The notes: a model not told the origin generated them from the sequence alone. Shown: positions 27,598 to 37,520, numbered from the stretch's first letter. The stretch: DNA of 57,919 nt from an uncultured Clostridia bacterium (GCA_944393385.1 CALYAA010000009.1:1-57919); one strand, 5' to 3'. Numbers and translations are program-made.

Positions 27598-29517
27598 TTA
27601 TGCAGTTTGACTTTCATATTCAGGTAAATTTTTCTTAAGTTTTGCCATAATTAATGCAGAAACAATAGTACCAATCAATATTGCTAATAAATACATTAAT
27701 GGATTACCTATTGTTGCAATAACAAATATTCCTCCATGTGGTGCCATCAAAGTACAATTAAACACCATTGATAAAGCTCCTGTAACAGCTGAGCCAATTA
27801 CAAATGCTGGTATCGTTCTTAACGGGTCACTTGAAGCAAATGGTATGGCTCCTTCTGATATAAAAGAAAGTCCCATTATATAATTTACATATGCTGCTTG
27901 TTTATCCTTTTTCTCTATCTTTTTAGGAAAAATTGTTGCTAATACTGCTATTGCAAGAGGAGGTACCATTCCACCAGCCATAACAGCTGCCATTATTTCA
28001 TATTGTCCTGATGCTAACATTCCTGTTCCAAAAGTATATGCTGCTTTATTAATTGGTCCACCTAAATCTACTGCCATCATTCCACCTAAAATTGCTCCTA
28101 ATAAAACTTTATTAGCTGTTCCCATTGAAGATAAATAATTATTAATTGCTGTATTAATTCCTGCAACATATGGATTAATTAATAACATAAATATTCCTAT
28201 TAGCAGAATTCCAAAAACGGGATATAAAAGAATTGTTTTTATTCCTTCTATACTATCTGGTAAATAACTACATATCTTTTTTAGTAAAATTACTATATAT
28301 CCTCCAACAAATCCTGCAATTAGTGCTCCTAAAAATCCCGAACTTACTAATGTTATTGTACTATCAGTTAATGATGCAAATGTTGTACCTTGTACAGCTA
28401 ATATTCCTCCAACAAATCCAACTGCCAAACCTGGTCTATCTGCAATACTCATAGCTATATATCCTGCTAAAATATATAACATTACATTAAATGCTGCTCC
28501 ACCTATTGTTTTAAAAAATGCAGCTATTGGTGTATTCATTCCAAAATTTGATGGATTTATTGAATAGTCATCTAATAAGAAAGCAATTGCAATTAAAATT
28601 CCTCCTCCAACTACAAATGGTAACATATGTGTTACACCGTTCATTAGATGTTTATATATACTTCTTCCTATTCCTTCCTTTTCTTCAGAATTATTTTCTT
28701 GTTTATTTTCCGAATGGTATATTGGTGCATTATTAGAAAGTGCATTTTTTATTAGTTCTTGTGGTTTATTTATTCCATCAGCAACTCTTGCTTTTACTAA
28801 TTTTTTTCCATCAAATCTTGATAAATCTATTTTTGTATCTGCTGCAATAATTATCGCTTTTGCTTTTTCTATTTCTTCCTTAGTAAATTTATTTTTTACC
28901 CCTGATGATCCATGTGTTTCTACTTTTACTTTATGACCTAATTGTTCTCCTTTTTTTTCTAATGCTTCTGCTGCCATATAAGTATGAGCAATACCTGTTG
29001 GACATGCTGTAATTGCTAAAATTTCATATGAATCATTTGTGTTTTTATTTTCATCTAATTTTTCTTTTTCAGCTCTATCTATACACATTAAAAATTCTTC
29101 TGGCGTTTTGGCATCTAATAAAGTATTTTTAAATTCTGTATCCATTAATAATGTTGATAATCTACTTAGTACATCTAAATGTACATTATCTTTTGAATCT
29201 GGTGCAGCAATCAAAAATAATATTTTTGCTGGTTTTCCATCTAATGAATTAAATTCTACTCCATTTGGAACAATTATTGCTGATAATCCCGGTTTTGTTA
29301 CTGCATTTGTTTTTCCATGTGGAATTGCTATTCCTTCTCCAATTCCTGTTGTTCCTTCTTCTTCTCTTTTTAATACGACTTGTCTATATTTTTCTTTATC
29401 AGAAATATTTCCATTAGAAGTCATTAATTCAATTAATCTATCAATTGCTTCTTCTTTATTTTTAAAAGAACCATTTAATTGAATTGCATTTTTATTAAGC
29501 AAATCTGTAATTTTCAT
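27598..29517 (-). CDS. fruA: Fructose PTS transporter EIIABC
   Basis: The 639-residue protein has domains in the order IIA (about 1-150, phospho-His in AIPHGKT near 65), IIB (about 165-265, phospho-Cys in ITACPTGIAHTYMA near 172) and IIC (about 285-625, around nine membrane segments, with GGGILIAIAFLLDDY and LGGPINKAAY). It imports fructose as fructose-1-phosphate, which the next-door fruK product phosphorylates. It ends with a Lys/Glu tail. The gene follows fruK with a 2-bp gap, so the two are translationally close. No DeoR-type fru repressor gene is seen in the window. Confidence 0.94.
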   Translation of the reverse strand: MKITDLLNKNAIQLNGSFKNKEEAIDRLIELMTSNGNISDKEKYRQVVLKREEEGTTGIGEGIAIPHGKTNAVTKPGLSAIIVPNGVEFNSLDGKPAKILFLIAAPDSKDNVHLDVLSRLSTLLMDTEFKNTLLDAKTPEEFLMCIDRAEKEKLDENKNTNDSYEILAITACPTGIAHTYMAAEALEKKGEQLGHKVKVETHGSSGVKNKFTKEEIEKAKAIIIAADTKIDLSRFDGKKLVKARVADGINKPQELIKNALSNNAPIYHSENKQENNSEEKEGIGRSIYKHLMNGVTHMLPFVVGGGILIAIAFLLDDYSINPSNFGMNTPIAAFFKTIGGAAFNVMLYILAGYIAMSIADRPGLAVGFVGGILAVQGTTFASLTDSTITLVSSGFLGALIAGFVGGYIVILLKKICSYLPDSIEGIKTILLYPVFGILLIGIFMLLINPYVAGINTAINNYLSSMGTANKVLLGAILGGMMAVDLGGPINKAAYTFGTGMLASGQYEIMAAVMAGGMVPPLAIAVLATIFPKKIEKKDKQAAYVNYIMGLSFISEGAIPFASSDPLRTIPAFVIGSAVTGALSMVFNCTLMAPHGGIFVIATIGNPLMYLLAILIGTIVSALIMAKLKKNLPEYESQTA

Positions 29518-29519
29518 CT

Positions 29520-30632
29520 TTATATCATCCCTTTCTTAAGCTTTATATTTTTTATTCTTACCTGTTCTAATAATTTTTCTATATCTTGTTTTGTGGCTAA
29601 TTCTTTCCCAAATGCAGTTGCACTTCCAGAAGCTATACCATATTTTAATGCTTCTAAATAATTATTTTGTTTATAAAATCCTGCTATAAAACCAGCTATC
29701 ATTGAATCTCCTGCTCCTACAGTATTTATAACATTTCCTTTTGGTGCATTAGAATAGTATGTTTTACCATCATCAGTTAGTAAAAAAGCTCCATCTCCAC
29801 CTAGTGAAATTAAAACATTTTGTGCTCCTTTTTTTTGAAGCTTTTTAGCATAAAAAATAATATCTTCTTCATTTTTTATTTTTACATTAAATGTTTCTTC
29901 CAGCTCACTTTTGTTTGGTTTAATTAATGTTGGTTTATATTGCAATGTGTTTACTAGCAATTTTTGTGTTGCATCAACTACAAAAGGTACATTTTTTTGA
30001 TTTAATTCTTTACTTATTATTTCATAAATTTTCTCATTTATACATTTTGGAACATTTCCTGATAAAATTACTAAATCTTCTGATTTTATTTGTCTTATTT
30101 TTTCTAATAATATTTCAATTTCTTTATTTGTAATTTCTGGTCCATTTCCATTTAGTGCAGTTTCTATATATATTTTTTTGTCCATGTTTTTAGATTGGAT
30201 TTTTATATTATTTTTATTTATTTCTGGATTTGTTTGTTGATTTTTTATTTTTATATTAAAGTTTGAATTATTTATTTGATTCTCAAGATTCAAATTTTGA
30301 ATTTCTAAATTATTATATTGACTATCATAACTTTGATTTAAATAAGAACTAATTTTTACATTTATTCTTGTATACCCATTTTTGACTTTAATAAAATCTG
30401 TATTTATTTTATATTTTTTTATTATTTTTTCCAGTTCATCTCCAGTAAAACCTGCAACAAAAGAAATTGCAGTTGTATCTATTCCTAAATTTTTTAACAC
30501 TATAGAAACATTTAAGCCTTTTCCACCTGCTAAAATTTTTTCTGTTTTTGTCCTATTTACTTTTCCTATTTCAAAATTTTCAACTTGTGCTATATAATCT
30601 AAAGCAGGATTAAATGTTATTGTATATATCAT
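29520..30632 (-). CDS. fruK: 1-phosphofructokinase with Asn-rich insertion
   Basis: This PfkB-family kinase converts fructose-1-phosphate to fructose-1,6-bisphosphate. It begins MIYTITFNPALD and shows GGKGLNVS, the GNVP region, TLIKPNKSELEE and the catalytic GAGDSMIAGF. I start at ATG 30632, which has GGAGG six to eleven bases upstream; the longer frame starting at 30713 is not supported. The product has about 370 residues, against about 305 usually. The difference is an insertion near residues 97-155, rich in Asn, Gln, Ile and Lys, between NVKI and the conserved ETALNGNGPE. The insert keeps the frame and lies in a loop before the substrate-binding strand. fruA follows directly. Confidence 0.92.
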   Translation of the reverse strand: MIYTITFNPALDYIAQVENFEIGKVNRTKTEKILAGGKGLNVSIVLKNLGIDTTAISFVAGFTGDELEKIIKKYKINTDFIKVKNGYTRINVKISSYLNQSYDSQYNNLEIQNLNLENQINNSNFNIKIKNQQTNPEINKNNIKIQSKNMDKKIYIETALNGNGPEITNKEIEILLEKIRQIKSEDLVILSGNVPKCINEKIYEIISKELNQKNVPFVVDATQKLLVNTLQYKPTLIKPNKSELEETFNVKIKNEEDIIFYAKKLQKKGAQNVLISLGGDGAFLLTDDGKTYYSNAPKGNVINTVGAGDSMIAGFIAGFYKQNNYLEALKYGIASGSATAFGKELATKQDIEKLLEQVRIKNIKLKKGMI

Positions 30633-30717
30633 TTTTTTCCTCCATTTTTTTATATTATTAACACTTTTTTGCTTTTTATTATTTTTTATAAAAAATGGAA
30701 TAATTTTAACCAAAAAA

Positions 30718-30751
30718 ATATGATATAATATTTTCTATTATATCATACTTT
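30718..30751. terminator. Bidirectional AT-rich terminator
   Basis: TATGATATAATA and TATTATATCATA form a 12-bp stem with T runs on both strands. It ends carD (minus strand). The stem also contains TATAAT, which might act as a -10 for fruK. Confidence 0.6.
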
Positions 30752-30794
30752 TTTAATAAAGCTTGTAATTATTTAACCTTTTTTACCATAAAAG

Positions 30795-30822
30795 TTGTCA
30801 AATTCTCCGTCCCCATTGACAA
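30795..30822. repeat. GGGGACGG element, short copy
   Basis: Read on the minus strand it matches about 23 of 25 positions of the arm at 14541, with TTGTCAA and TTGACAA at the ends. It begins directly after the carD stop codon. Confidence 0.7.
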
Positions 30823-31389
30823 TTATTTGTCTTCATTGAAAGGTATAAATTTATTTACTATGCTTTCTGAAGAAACATTTTCTATATTTGCATCTGTTCT
30901 AAATAATGCATATGATGAATTAATTTTATTATCTACTAATTGTTCAACTTCATCCTGTGTTGAATGTTCTGCTAAAACTAATTCACTTATTAATATTTGT
31001 TTTGCATTATATAACATTTTCTTTTCTCCTGTTGATAATCCTTTTTCTTTTTGTTTAAAGCTTAAGTTTCTAACAACATCTGCAATTTCATAAATATTTC
31101 CGCTTTTTATTTTGTCCATGTTTTCTCTATATCTTTTATTCCAGTTCTTTTCCATTTCTGTTTCATCTTGTTCTAATATAGAAATAACTTTGTCTGCTTC
31201 TGTTTTTCCTATAACATCTCTTATTCCATGTTCTTCTGCAGTTTCTGTTGGTACCATTACTCTTACTTCACCAGGCATCTCTAATATATAATATGATTGT
31301 TTTTTCCCCATTACTTCTTTTTCTTCAATTGATACGATACTTCCTGCTCCATGCATTGGATAAACTACTTTATCACCTATATTATACAT
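30823..31389 (-). CDS. CarD/CdnL-family RNA polymerase-binding regulator
   Basis: The 188-residue protein has the N-terminal RNA polymerase interaction domain (MYNIGDKVVYPMHGAG at the start, with YYILEMP and MVPTETAEEHGIR) and a C-terminal helical DNA-binding domain (about residues 75-165, including NWNKRYRENMDKIKSG and a Leu/Glu-rich helix). CarD proteins stabilise the open promoter complex. The length is slightly over the usual 160-170. It is transcribed from a TATAAT promoter near 31475 and is followed by a GGGGACGG repeat and a terminator. Confidence 0.9.
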   Translation of the reverse strand: MYNIGDKVVYPMHGAGSIVSIEEKEVMGKKQSYYILEMPGEVRVMVPTETAEEHGIRDVIGKTEADKVISILEQDETEMEKNWNKRYRENMDKIKSGNIYEIADVVRNLSFKQKEKGLSTGEKKMLYNAKQILISELVLAEHSTQDEVEQLVDNKINSSYALFRTDANIENVSSESIVNKFIPFNEDK

Positions 31390-31481
31390 GTCTATTCACT
31401 CCTCCTAGAAAATATATTTTGGTATATTTCAATCATAAAATATTATTTTATAGATTTTTTCAACCTCCTATATTATATCAC

Positions 31482-31518
31482 AAAAAATGGCAAAAGTCAA
31501 AACCTTTGCCATTTTTTT
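31482..31518. terminator. Terminator after dut
   Basis: AAAAAATGGCAAA and TTTGCCATTTTTTT form a strong stem about 90 bp past the dut stop, on the minus strand, just upstream of the carD promoter. Confidence 0.75.
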
Positions 31519-31610
31519 ATAAATTTTTTAATTAATTTTTAACTTTTAATTCAGTTTTTTATATAATAAGAATATTATAATTTTTCTAAAACATAGAATA
31601 CTATAATATT

Positions 31611-32072
31611 TTATATATTTGTAGAACCAAATCCTCCAGTTCTTTCTGCATTTGCATTATCATCATCTGCCATTAAATATGGTGTAAATATAGCTTGTCC
31701 TATACGGTCACCTTTTTTGATTTCTATATCTTCATCTTTTATGTTGTAAAAAGCAAACATAATATGTCCATCATTTTCTGCATTTCCATAGTAATCTTTA
31801 TCTATAATGCCAATACTATTTGCCATTACTAAACCTTTTTTTCCTGGATTTGAACTTCTATTTACGATCATTAAATACTCATTATCTTGCATATATGCTT
31901 TAATTCCTGTTTTTACAAGTGTTGGTTTCATACCTTTTTTAAAACTTGGTATAATTACATCTTCAGCAGATTCTACATCATATCCTGCAGAATATTTAGT
32001 TTTTCTTTCTGGTAAATTTATACCTTTATCTTCAAATCCTTTTGCTATTTCAAATCCTCTTACCTTTTTCAT
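31611..32072 (-). CDS. dut: Deoxyuridine triphosphatase
   Basis: The 153-residue protein is a trimeric dUTPase that hydrolyses dUTP to dUMP. The five motifs are visible: SAGYDVESAED (1), NRSSNPGKKG (2), GIIDKDYYGN (3, catalytic Asp), GDRIGQAIF (4) and ERTGGFGST (5, P-loop-like). The insert around DADYG...AENDGHI resembles a common Firmicutes type. It lies about 25 bp downstream of the gene for a small secreted protein, possibly in one transcript. Confidence 0.93.
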   Translation of the reverse strand: MKKVRGFEIAKGFEDKGINLPERKTKYSAGYDVESAEDVIIPSFKKGMKPTLVKTGIKAYMQDNEYLMIVNRSSNPGKKGLVMANSIGIIDKDYYGNAENDGHIMFAFYNIKDEDIEIKKGDRIGQAIFTPYLMADDDNANAERTGGFGSTNI

Positions 32073-32096
32073 TTTTGCTTCATCCTTTTCATTGTT

Positions 32097-32633
32097 TTAT
32101 TTTCCATTAACATTTACCATTCCAGTACTACTTGCTGATATTGTATACTGTCCTGCACTTGAAAATCCTAAAAGAGAACCTTTTAATGTTTGTGCTTGTG
32201 TTTCATTTGTATTTTTTACATCAACTACAACTCTATCTCCTTCTTTAAGTATAATTTTTCCTGAACCTGTTGATGAGCCAATATTTAATTGATTTAAAAC
32301 TTGAGTTGTGTAATCTGAATAGTAAACATTTTCTCCTATTTTTGTATAGTTAGCTTGTGTAGTTTTCTTTCCAGGGTTTTCATCTAGATGTTGAACTTCA
32401 ATATCTATATTATATGTATTTCCTGTTGTGGCAAGTTTGTTTTCAAAATCCTGGTATTTTGCTGTTGTTATAACTCCTGTATTTTGGATATCTGTTACAA
32501 ATTCATTTACAATTAATTTTACATTTTCTTGAACGACATTATCATTTCTTGCAGTTAATGTAATTAATGGTGCAACTAATAATAATGCTGCAGCTGCACA
32601 TATTGCAATTACTGTTGTTGTTGTACTTTGCAT
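32097..32633 (-). CDS. Secreted or membrane-anchored protein with pilin-like N-terminus
   Basis: The chosen start is the ATG at 32633 (MQSTTTTVIAICAAAALLL), with GGAAAGGATG upstream; a longer frame from 32669 is less likely. The 178-residue product has one N-terminal hydrophobic segment (about 7-26) and a beta-rich, Asn/Thr-rich extracellular domain ending in STGMVNVNGK. The arrangement is similar to small pseudopilin-like or TadE-like proteins, but no prepilin cleavage motif is seen and I do not recognise the family. Confidence 0.65.
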   Translation of the reverse strand: MQSTTTTVIAICAAAALLLVAPLITLTARNDNVVQENVKLIVNEFVTDIQNTGVITTAKYQDFENKLATTGNTYNIDIEVQHLDENPGKKTTQANYTKIGENVYYSDYTTQVLNQLNIGSSTGSGKIILKEGDRVVVDVKNTNETQAQTLKGSLLGFSSAGQYTISASSTGMVNVNGK

Positions 32634-32696
32634 AATAACCACATCCTTTCCTTTAATAATATTAAACAATATATAAAAAAATTTGTCAACTTAATT

Positions 32697-34634
32697 TTAA
32701 TATTTTGTTAAAGTATATTCTAATCCTTTTGAAAATTCCTTTAACATTACTGTTTTTATAGATGTTGTTTTATCTTTAATATATTCGTCTATATTTTGTT
32801 TTAAAATTTCTATATTTTCCTTTTCTTCAATCAATTTAGATCCATTTTTTTCTACTCTATTAATAAGTTTATCTTTTATTGTAAATAAATCTTCATTACT
32901 TACAAATAACAATCTTTGTAAAATCAATCTTGGATCTTGATATTTAAATATTGGAACATCCATACAGTTTTGATCAAATTTATCATAAAATATTTCCATT
33001 TTCATTGGTATGTTTTTGAATATATCTTCTGCCAATCCACTAAATAGTTTTTCTTTAAGTTTTTCATTTAGTCTATAATATTCTCGTAAAATATCTTCCA
33101 TATCTTCTTGATTTTTATCTATTGCAATTTTTTCTAATTCTTCATCAATATTATCACAATATGTTGAATTTTTTGAAGCTAAATTCATTCCATCTATAAA
33201 TATATTTTTTACTGTTTGCAATTTATATGGAATTAATTTTTTATTTATAAAATATGAAAAATATGCATATAATTTTACATTATCTACTAAATTTACAACT
33301 CCATTTTTAACCTCTTTAATAATATTATTTATTACTTTTAAAAATTCATCATCTGGTATTTTCCAATATTCTTCTGTAAGTAATTTTTTATATGCCGGTA
33401 TATTACCAGTTTCTAAAGATTTTTGAATTTCATCCATATCATTTTTTAGCAATTTCATATCAAAAATTCTTGTTCTAACATAATATTCTATAAATTTAAA
33501 GAATTTATAATCTGCTTTAAAATTATAATAATAATTATTGTCAAATTCTTTAATGTAAAATTGACTATTATCCATCAATACTCTTGAAGATACTAATATA
33601 GATTTATATTCTTCATTATTTTTTATATCAACAAATTTATTTTTGGTAATTTTTCCTGCCTTTATTTCAAATGATACTGCTATTGTAAATATTAACATTG
33701 TTTGCATAACTCTATTACTTATATTAGGATATTTTTGAACTACCATTTTATATATTCTTTGAAAGTCTTTTAATGAATGTTTTAGGATTCTTAAATTTCT
33801 TGTTCCACTTTTATTAAATGTTGATATTATTAAATTGGTATTTGTTTTTAAAAATCTTAAATATTCTTTATCTGCTTCATACCTCATTAATACTCCGTTT
33901 ATTATATAATCAAATTGGGGAGCATATTCAAAAGTTTCTCCTATTAGTTTTTCTTTTATTCTTTCATATTCATTTGCTTTGTCAAAAACATTCTCAATTT
34001 GATCTTTGATCTTTTCTACCATTGGTTTATCTGTTGTTAGTAGTTCGCCTTTTTTATCTAACAAATATGTTGCAATAAATGTTTTCATTTCTAGATTATT
34101 ACTTTTTAATTTTGTTGATAATTCTTTTTCATTACAAATTATAATTGTTTTTATATGGTCATGCTCAACAAAATTATTTATATATCCTAAAATATCAATA
34201 ACATCAACATTTGCTCTTTCCAAATCATCAAAACATAAAATCTTATCATCTGTTGAGAAAAATTCCCCATAATCTATTTTTCCTTCATTTGCAGATATTC
34301 CAAATAGATTTGCCATATCTAGTCCTGTTTTTGCATATTCAGGTATTGCCATTTCTTTATGTTGATTCATATATTTTCTTAAGTTCTTATCCATTAGTTG
34401 AGTTGTTTCTATAAAAATCTTTTTGCTTATTTCTTCTAAATTAGATATTCCATATAAAGACATATATATTGTTGTATATTTTTTTCCATTAAAGTTCATT
34501 GAATCTATCTTTTTTCTAATTTTATTATTCCAAAAATAGGTTTTTCCTGAACCCCATTCGCCATTAATCATAATGGCATAATCTGTATAATCTGCTCTTA
34601 TATAGTCTAATATACTTTCAACTAAGTCTTCCAT
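32697..34634 (-). CDS. KAP-type P-loop NTPase
   Basis: The 645-residue protein has Walker A GEWGSGKT at residues 25-32 and Walker B KILCFDDLER near 135, the pattern of the KAP P-loop family. About 380 residues of helical C-terminal region follow; no membrane segment is inserted. KAP NTPases are often tied to signalling or anti-phage defence, but no partner nuclease or toxin gene is adjacent; the neighbours are comFC upstream and a small secreted protein downstream. The family call is from the motifs; a defence role is only a possibility. Confidence 0.72.
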   Translation of the reverse strand: MEDLVESILDYIRADYTDYAIMINGEWGSGKTYFWNNKIRKKIDSMNFNGKKYTTIYMSLYGISNLEEISKKIFIETTQLMDKNLRKYMNQHKEMAIPEYAKTGLDMANLFGISANEGKIDYGEFFSTDDKILCFDDLERANVDVIDILGYINNFVEHDHIKTIIICNEKELSTKLKSNNLEMKTFIATYLLDKKGELLTTDKPMVEKIKDQIENVFDKANEYERIKEKLIGETFEYAPQFDYIINGVLMRYEADKEYLRFLKTNTNLIISTFNKSGTRNLRILKHSLKDFQRIYKMVVQKYPNISNRVMQTMLIFTIAVSFEIKAGKITKNKFVDIKNNEEYKSILVSSRVLMDNSQFYIKEFDNNYYYNFKADYKFFKFIEYYVRTRIFDMKLLKNDMDEIQKSLETGNIPAYKKLLTEEYWKIPDDEFLKVINNIIKEVKNGVVNLVDNVKLYAYFSYFINKKLIPYKLQTVKNIFIDGMNLASKNSTYCDNIDEELEKIAIDKNQEDMEDILREYYRLNEKLKEKLFSGLAEDIFKNIPMKMEIFYDKFDQNCMDVPIFKYQDPRLILQRLLFVSNEDLFTIKDKLINRVEKNGSKLIEEKENIEILKQNIDEYIKDKTTSIKTVMLKEFSKGLEYTLTKY

Positions 34635-34652
34635 TAGTTTTTCCTTTCTATT

Positions 34653-35324
34653 TTAATCTTTTGCAAAAGTGAGTACACCAATTTTTTGTTTTTGTATTCC
34701 TTTATTTACTAGAATTTTTGAACATTCATTTAATGTACTACCTGTTGTATATATATCATCTATTAACAAAATATTTTTGTTTTTTAAATATTCTATATTT
34801 TTTACTTTATATACACCTTTTATATTTTGCATTCTTTGTTCTTTATTTAGTGTACTTTGTGGTGGTATATTTTTTGTTTTGTATAATATATCTTTTTGAA
34901 TTTTAATTTGTAAAATATTTGAAATACATTGTGCTATTAATTGACTCTGGTTAAAGCCTCTAATATGTATCCTTTTCCTACTTAACGGTACTACTATTAT
35001 TATATCATACTTTTTTAAATTTTCCAAACATTTTTTGTTTTTTTCTAGAAAATATTGAATTGTTTTGTAAATATATGGTTTTTTTTCAAATTTCATCTCT
35101 AAAATTAGTTTTCTTGCAAGATCTTTGTATTTAAAGAAATAATATTGTTCGATAAAATATTTATTTTTTGATTTAATTTTTTTGAAACAAAATTCTTTTT
35201 GTAATTTTTTTCTACATTCATAACATAGAGAATTTCTATTCTCTTTTTCACATATTCCACACATTTGTGGAAAAAATGCATCTAAAACTTGAGAAACTAT
35301 GTTATTAATTTTATCAGTATAAAT
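34653..35324 (-). CDS. comFC: ComFC-type phosphoribosyltransferase protein, probable non-AUG start
   Basis: The protein has an N-terminal zinc ribbon (CGIC...CYEC) and a C-terminal PRTase domain with LIDDIYTTGST, typical of ComF-family proteins linked to DNA uptake. An internal ATG at 35264 would start at MCGIC, but the frame continues upstream with TDKINNIVSQVLDAFFPQ, matching the family's N-terminus (LFPxxCxxC). The only good Shine-Dalgarno site, GGAGG, lies 8 nt before an ATT codon (35324-35322), with no in-frame ATG, GTG or TTG there, so an AUU start (or ACG at 35327) is inferred. Confidence 0.8.
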   Translation of the reverse strand: MYTDKINNIVSQVLDAFFPQMCGICEKENRNSLCYECRKKLQKEFCFKKIKSKNKYFIEQYYFFKYKDLARKLILEMKFEKKPYIYKTIQYFLEKNKKCLENLKKYDIIIVVPLSRKRIHIRGFNQSQLIAQCISNILQIKIQKDILYKTKNIPPQSTLNKEQRMQNIKGVYKVKNIEYLKNKNILLIDDIYTTGSTLNECSKILVNKGIQKQKIGVLTFAKD

Positions 35325-35429
35325 CGTTTTTACCTCCTTTAGAACTAAAATATTTAAGATTCCAATTTTTTTAACTGTTTGAAATAAAGTTTAAGTATAG
35401 ATTTGAATTTTAAATTGTAAAGAGAAAAT

Positions 35430-35512
35430 CTCAAAAAACTAGGGATTGTAAGCTTTTTATATAAGAGAAAATATATAACTTTACTATTATATAAGAATAT
35501 AGCAGACTTTGA
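35430..35512. repeat. AT-rich palindromic repeat, copy 3
   Basis: AAGCTTTTTATATAAGAG...TATTATATAAGAATATAGC is the closest relative of copy 1 at 6336 (reverse orientation). It lies in the gap of about 320 bp between rnj and comFC, which otherwise shows only AT-rich sequence and no ORF. Confidence 0.5.
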
Positions 35513-35642
35513 AATAATATATAAAATTTCAAAAAGTCCACTATTATTCTTAAATATAAATATATAATTTTTTAAATAAAATCAAATTTTCACTTTGAAA
35601 TGTTTAATTAAAGTTTTAATAATATTTCTATTAATTTTATAA

Positions 35643-37520
35643 TTAAACTTCCATTATAATTGGTATAATCATAGGATTTCTTTTTGTCTTAATTGATAAA
35701 TAATCTCTTAAATTATCTTTTACAGAAGTTTTTATTGTTGACCAATCACGAATTCCTCTTTCTTCACATTTAGAAACTTCATGTTTTACAACTGTTTTTA
35801 CTTCTTCCATTAAATTTTCTGATTCTCTAACATATACAAAACCTCTAGAAATAACATCTGGTCCTGCTACAACTTCTCCAGTTTGAGAATCCATTGTTAA
35901 AACAATTACAATTAATCCATCTTGTGCAAGATGTTGTCTATCTCTTAAAACAATATTTCCTACATCTCCAACTCCTAATCCGTCAACTAAAACTCTACCA
36001 CTTGGAACTGTTCCATTGTATTTACATTCATTTTCATTCATTTCAAGAACTCGTCCATTTACTAGCATAAAAATATTATCTTCTTTTATTCCCATTAATT
36101 GTGCTGTTTCTGCATGTGCTCTTAATTGTCTATATTCACCATGAACAGGTATAAAATATTTTGGTTTTGTTAATGCTAATATTAATTTTTGTTCTTCTTG
36201 ACATGCATGTCCTGAAACATGTACATTTGCTAAAGCACTATATACTACTTCAGCTCCTAATTGCATCAAATCATCTATTACTTTTGATACATATTTTTCA
36301 TTTCCTGGTATTGGTGTTGCTGAGATTATAATTAAATCATTTTGTGTGATTGTTATTTTTCTGTGATCTCCTGCTGCCATTCTTGTTAGTGCAGACATTG
36401 GTTCTCCTTGACTTCCTGTTGTAATTATAACTAATTGCTCATCAGTATATGCTCCCATCATATCTATATCTATAAATACATTTTCTGGACATTTTATATA
36501 TCCTAATTCCATTGATGTATTAATAATATTTATCATGCTTCTTCCACATACAGCAATTTTTCTACCATATTTTACTGCGGAATTAACTATTTGCTGAATT
36601 CTGTGTACATTTGAAGCAAATGTTGCTACTACTATTCTTTTATGACAATTTTGAAATACTGTATCAAACATTTCGCCAACAGAACTTTCTGACATTGTAA
36701 ATCCTTTTCTTTCTGAATTTGTACTGTCAGACATTAATGCTAATATTCCTTGATTTCCTAATTCTGCAATTCTTCCAAAGTTCATTAACTGTCCATCTAT
36801 TGGTGTATAATCAACTTTGAAGTCTCCTGTATGCAAAATTGTTCCTACTGGTGTTGTTATAGCTAACATAACAGAATCTGGAATACTATGAGAACTACGT
36901 ATAAATTCAACTTTAAAATATTTTCCTAATTTTACAGTATCCCCTTGATTTACTATATGCATTTCTGTACTTCTTAATAATTTATGTTCTTCTAATTTAT
37001 TACTAATTAGTCCTACTGCTAATCTTGTTGCATAAATTGGAGTATTTACTTGTTTTAAAAAATATGGAATTCCTCCTATGTGATCTTCATGTCCATGTGT
37101 AATTACTAATCCTTTTAGTTTTTCTTTATTTTTTATTACATATGTTATGTCTGGTATTACTAAATCTATTCCTAACATATCATCTTCAGGAAATGATAGT
37201 CCACAATCTATAACAATCATTTCATCTTCATATTCAAATACTGTTATATTTTTTCCTATTTCATGTAATCCACCTAATGGTATAATTTTTAAGTTTGATT
37301 TTTTGAAAATACTTTTTTTATCCTCTTGTGAATTTTCTTTATTTTCAATCTCTACTTCTTTCATAATTTTTGTTTTTCTTTTATTGTAATGTCTTTTTGG
37401 TTTTGTTACTTCTTCATTTTTAAATTCATTGTTTTTGTGAAAATTTCTTTTATTTTTTCTTACGTTTTCTACTGCATTATTTGTAGTAGTGTCTTCTATA
37501 AGTCTATTTTCATTTGTCAT
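35643..37520 (-). CDS. rnj: Ribonuclease J
   Basis: RNase J is a metallo-beta-lactamase endo/5'-exonuclease central to mRNA decay in Firmicutes. The core starts at about residue 75 with LKIIPLGGLHEIGKN; the metal motif HGHEDHIGG lies near 141, followed by HTGDFKVD, the beta-CASP region and SGHACQEE, then the C-terminal dimerisation domain. An N-terminal extension of about 70 residues, very rich in Lys, Asn and Glu, precedes the enzyme and could bind RNA or partners. The start has AGGAGAG upstream. Confidence 0.92.
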   Translation of the reverse strand: MTNENRLIEDTTTNNAVENVRKNKRNFHKNNEFKNEEVTKPKRHYNKRKTKIMKEVEIENKENSQEDKKSIFKKSNLKIIPLGGLHEIGKNITVFEYEDEMIVIDCGLSFPEDDMLGIDLVIPDITYVIKNKEKLKGLVITHGHEDHIGGIPYFLKQVNTPIYATRLAVGLISNKLEEHKLLRSTEMHIVNQGDTVKLGKYFKVEFIRSSHSIPDSVMLAITTPVGTILHTGDFKVDYTPIDGQLMNFGRIAELGNQGILALMSDSTNSERKGFTMSESSVGEMFDTVFQNCHKRIVVATFASNVHRIQQIVNSAVKYGRKIAVCGRSMINIINTSMELGYIKCPENVFIDIDMMGAYTDEQLVIITTGSQGEPMSALTRMAAGDHRKITITQNDLIIISATPIPGNEKYVSKVIDDLMQLGAEVVYSALANVHVSGHACQEEQKLILALTKPKYFIPVHGEYRQLRAHAETAQLMGIKEDNIFMLVNGRVLEMNENECKYNGTVPSGRVLVDGLGVGDVGNIVLRDRQHLAQDGLIVIVLTMDSQTGEVVAGPDVISRGFVYVRESENLMEEVKTVVKHEVSKCEERGIRDWSTIKTSVKDNLRDYLSIKTKRNPMIIPIIMEV

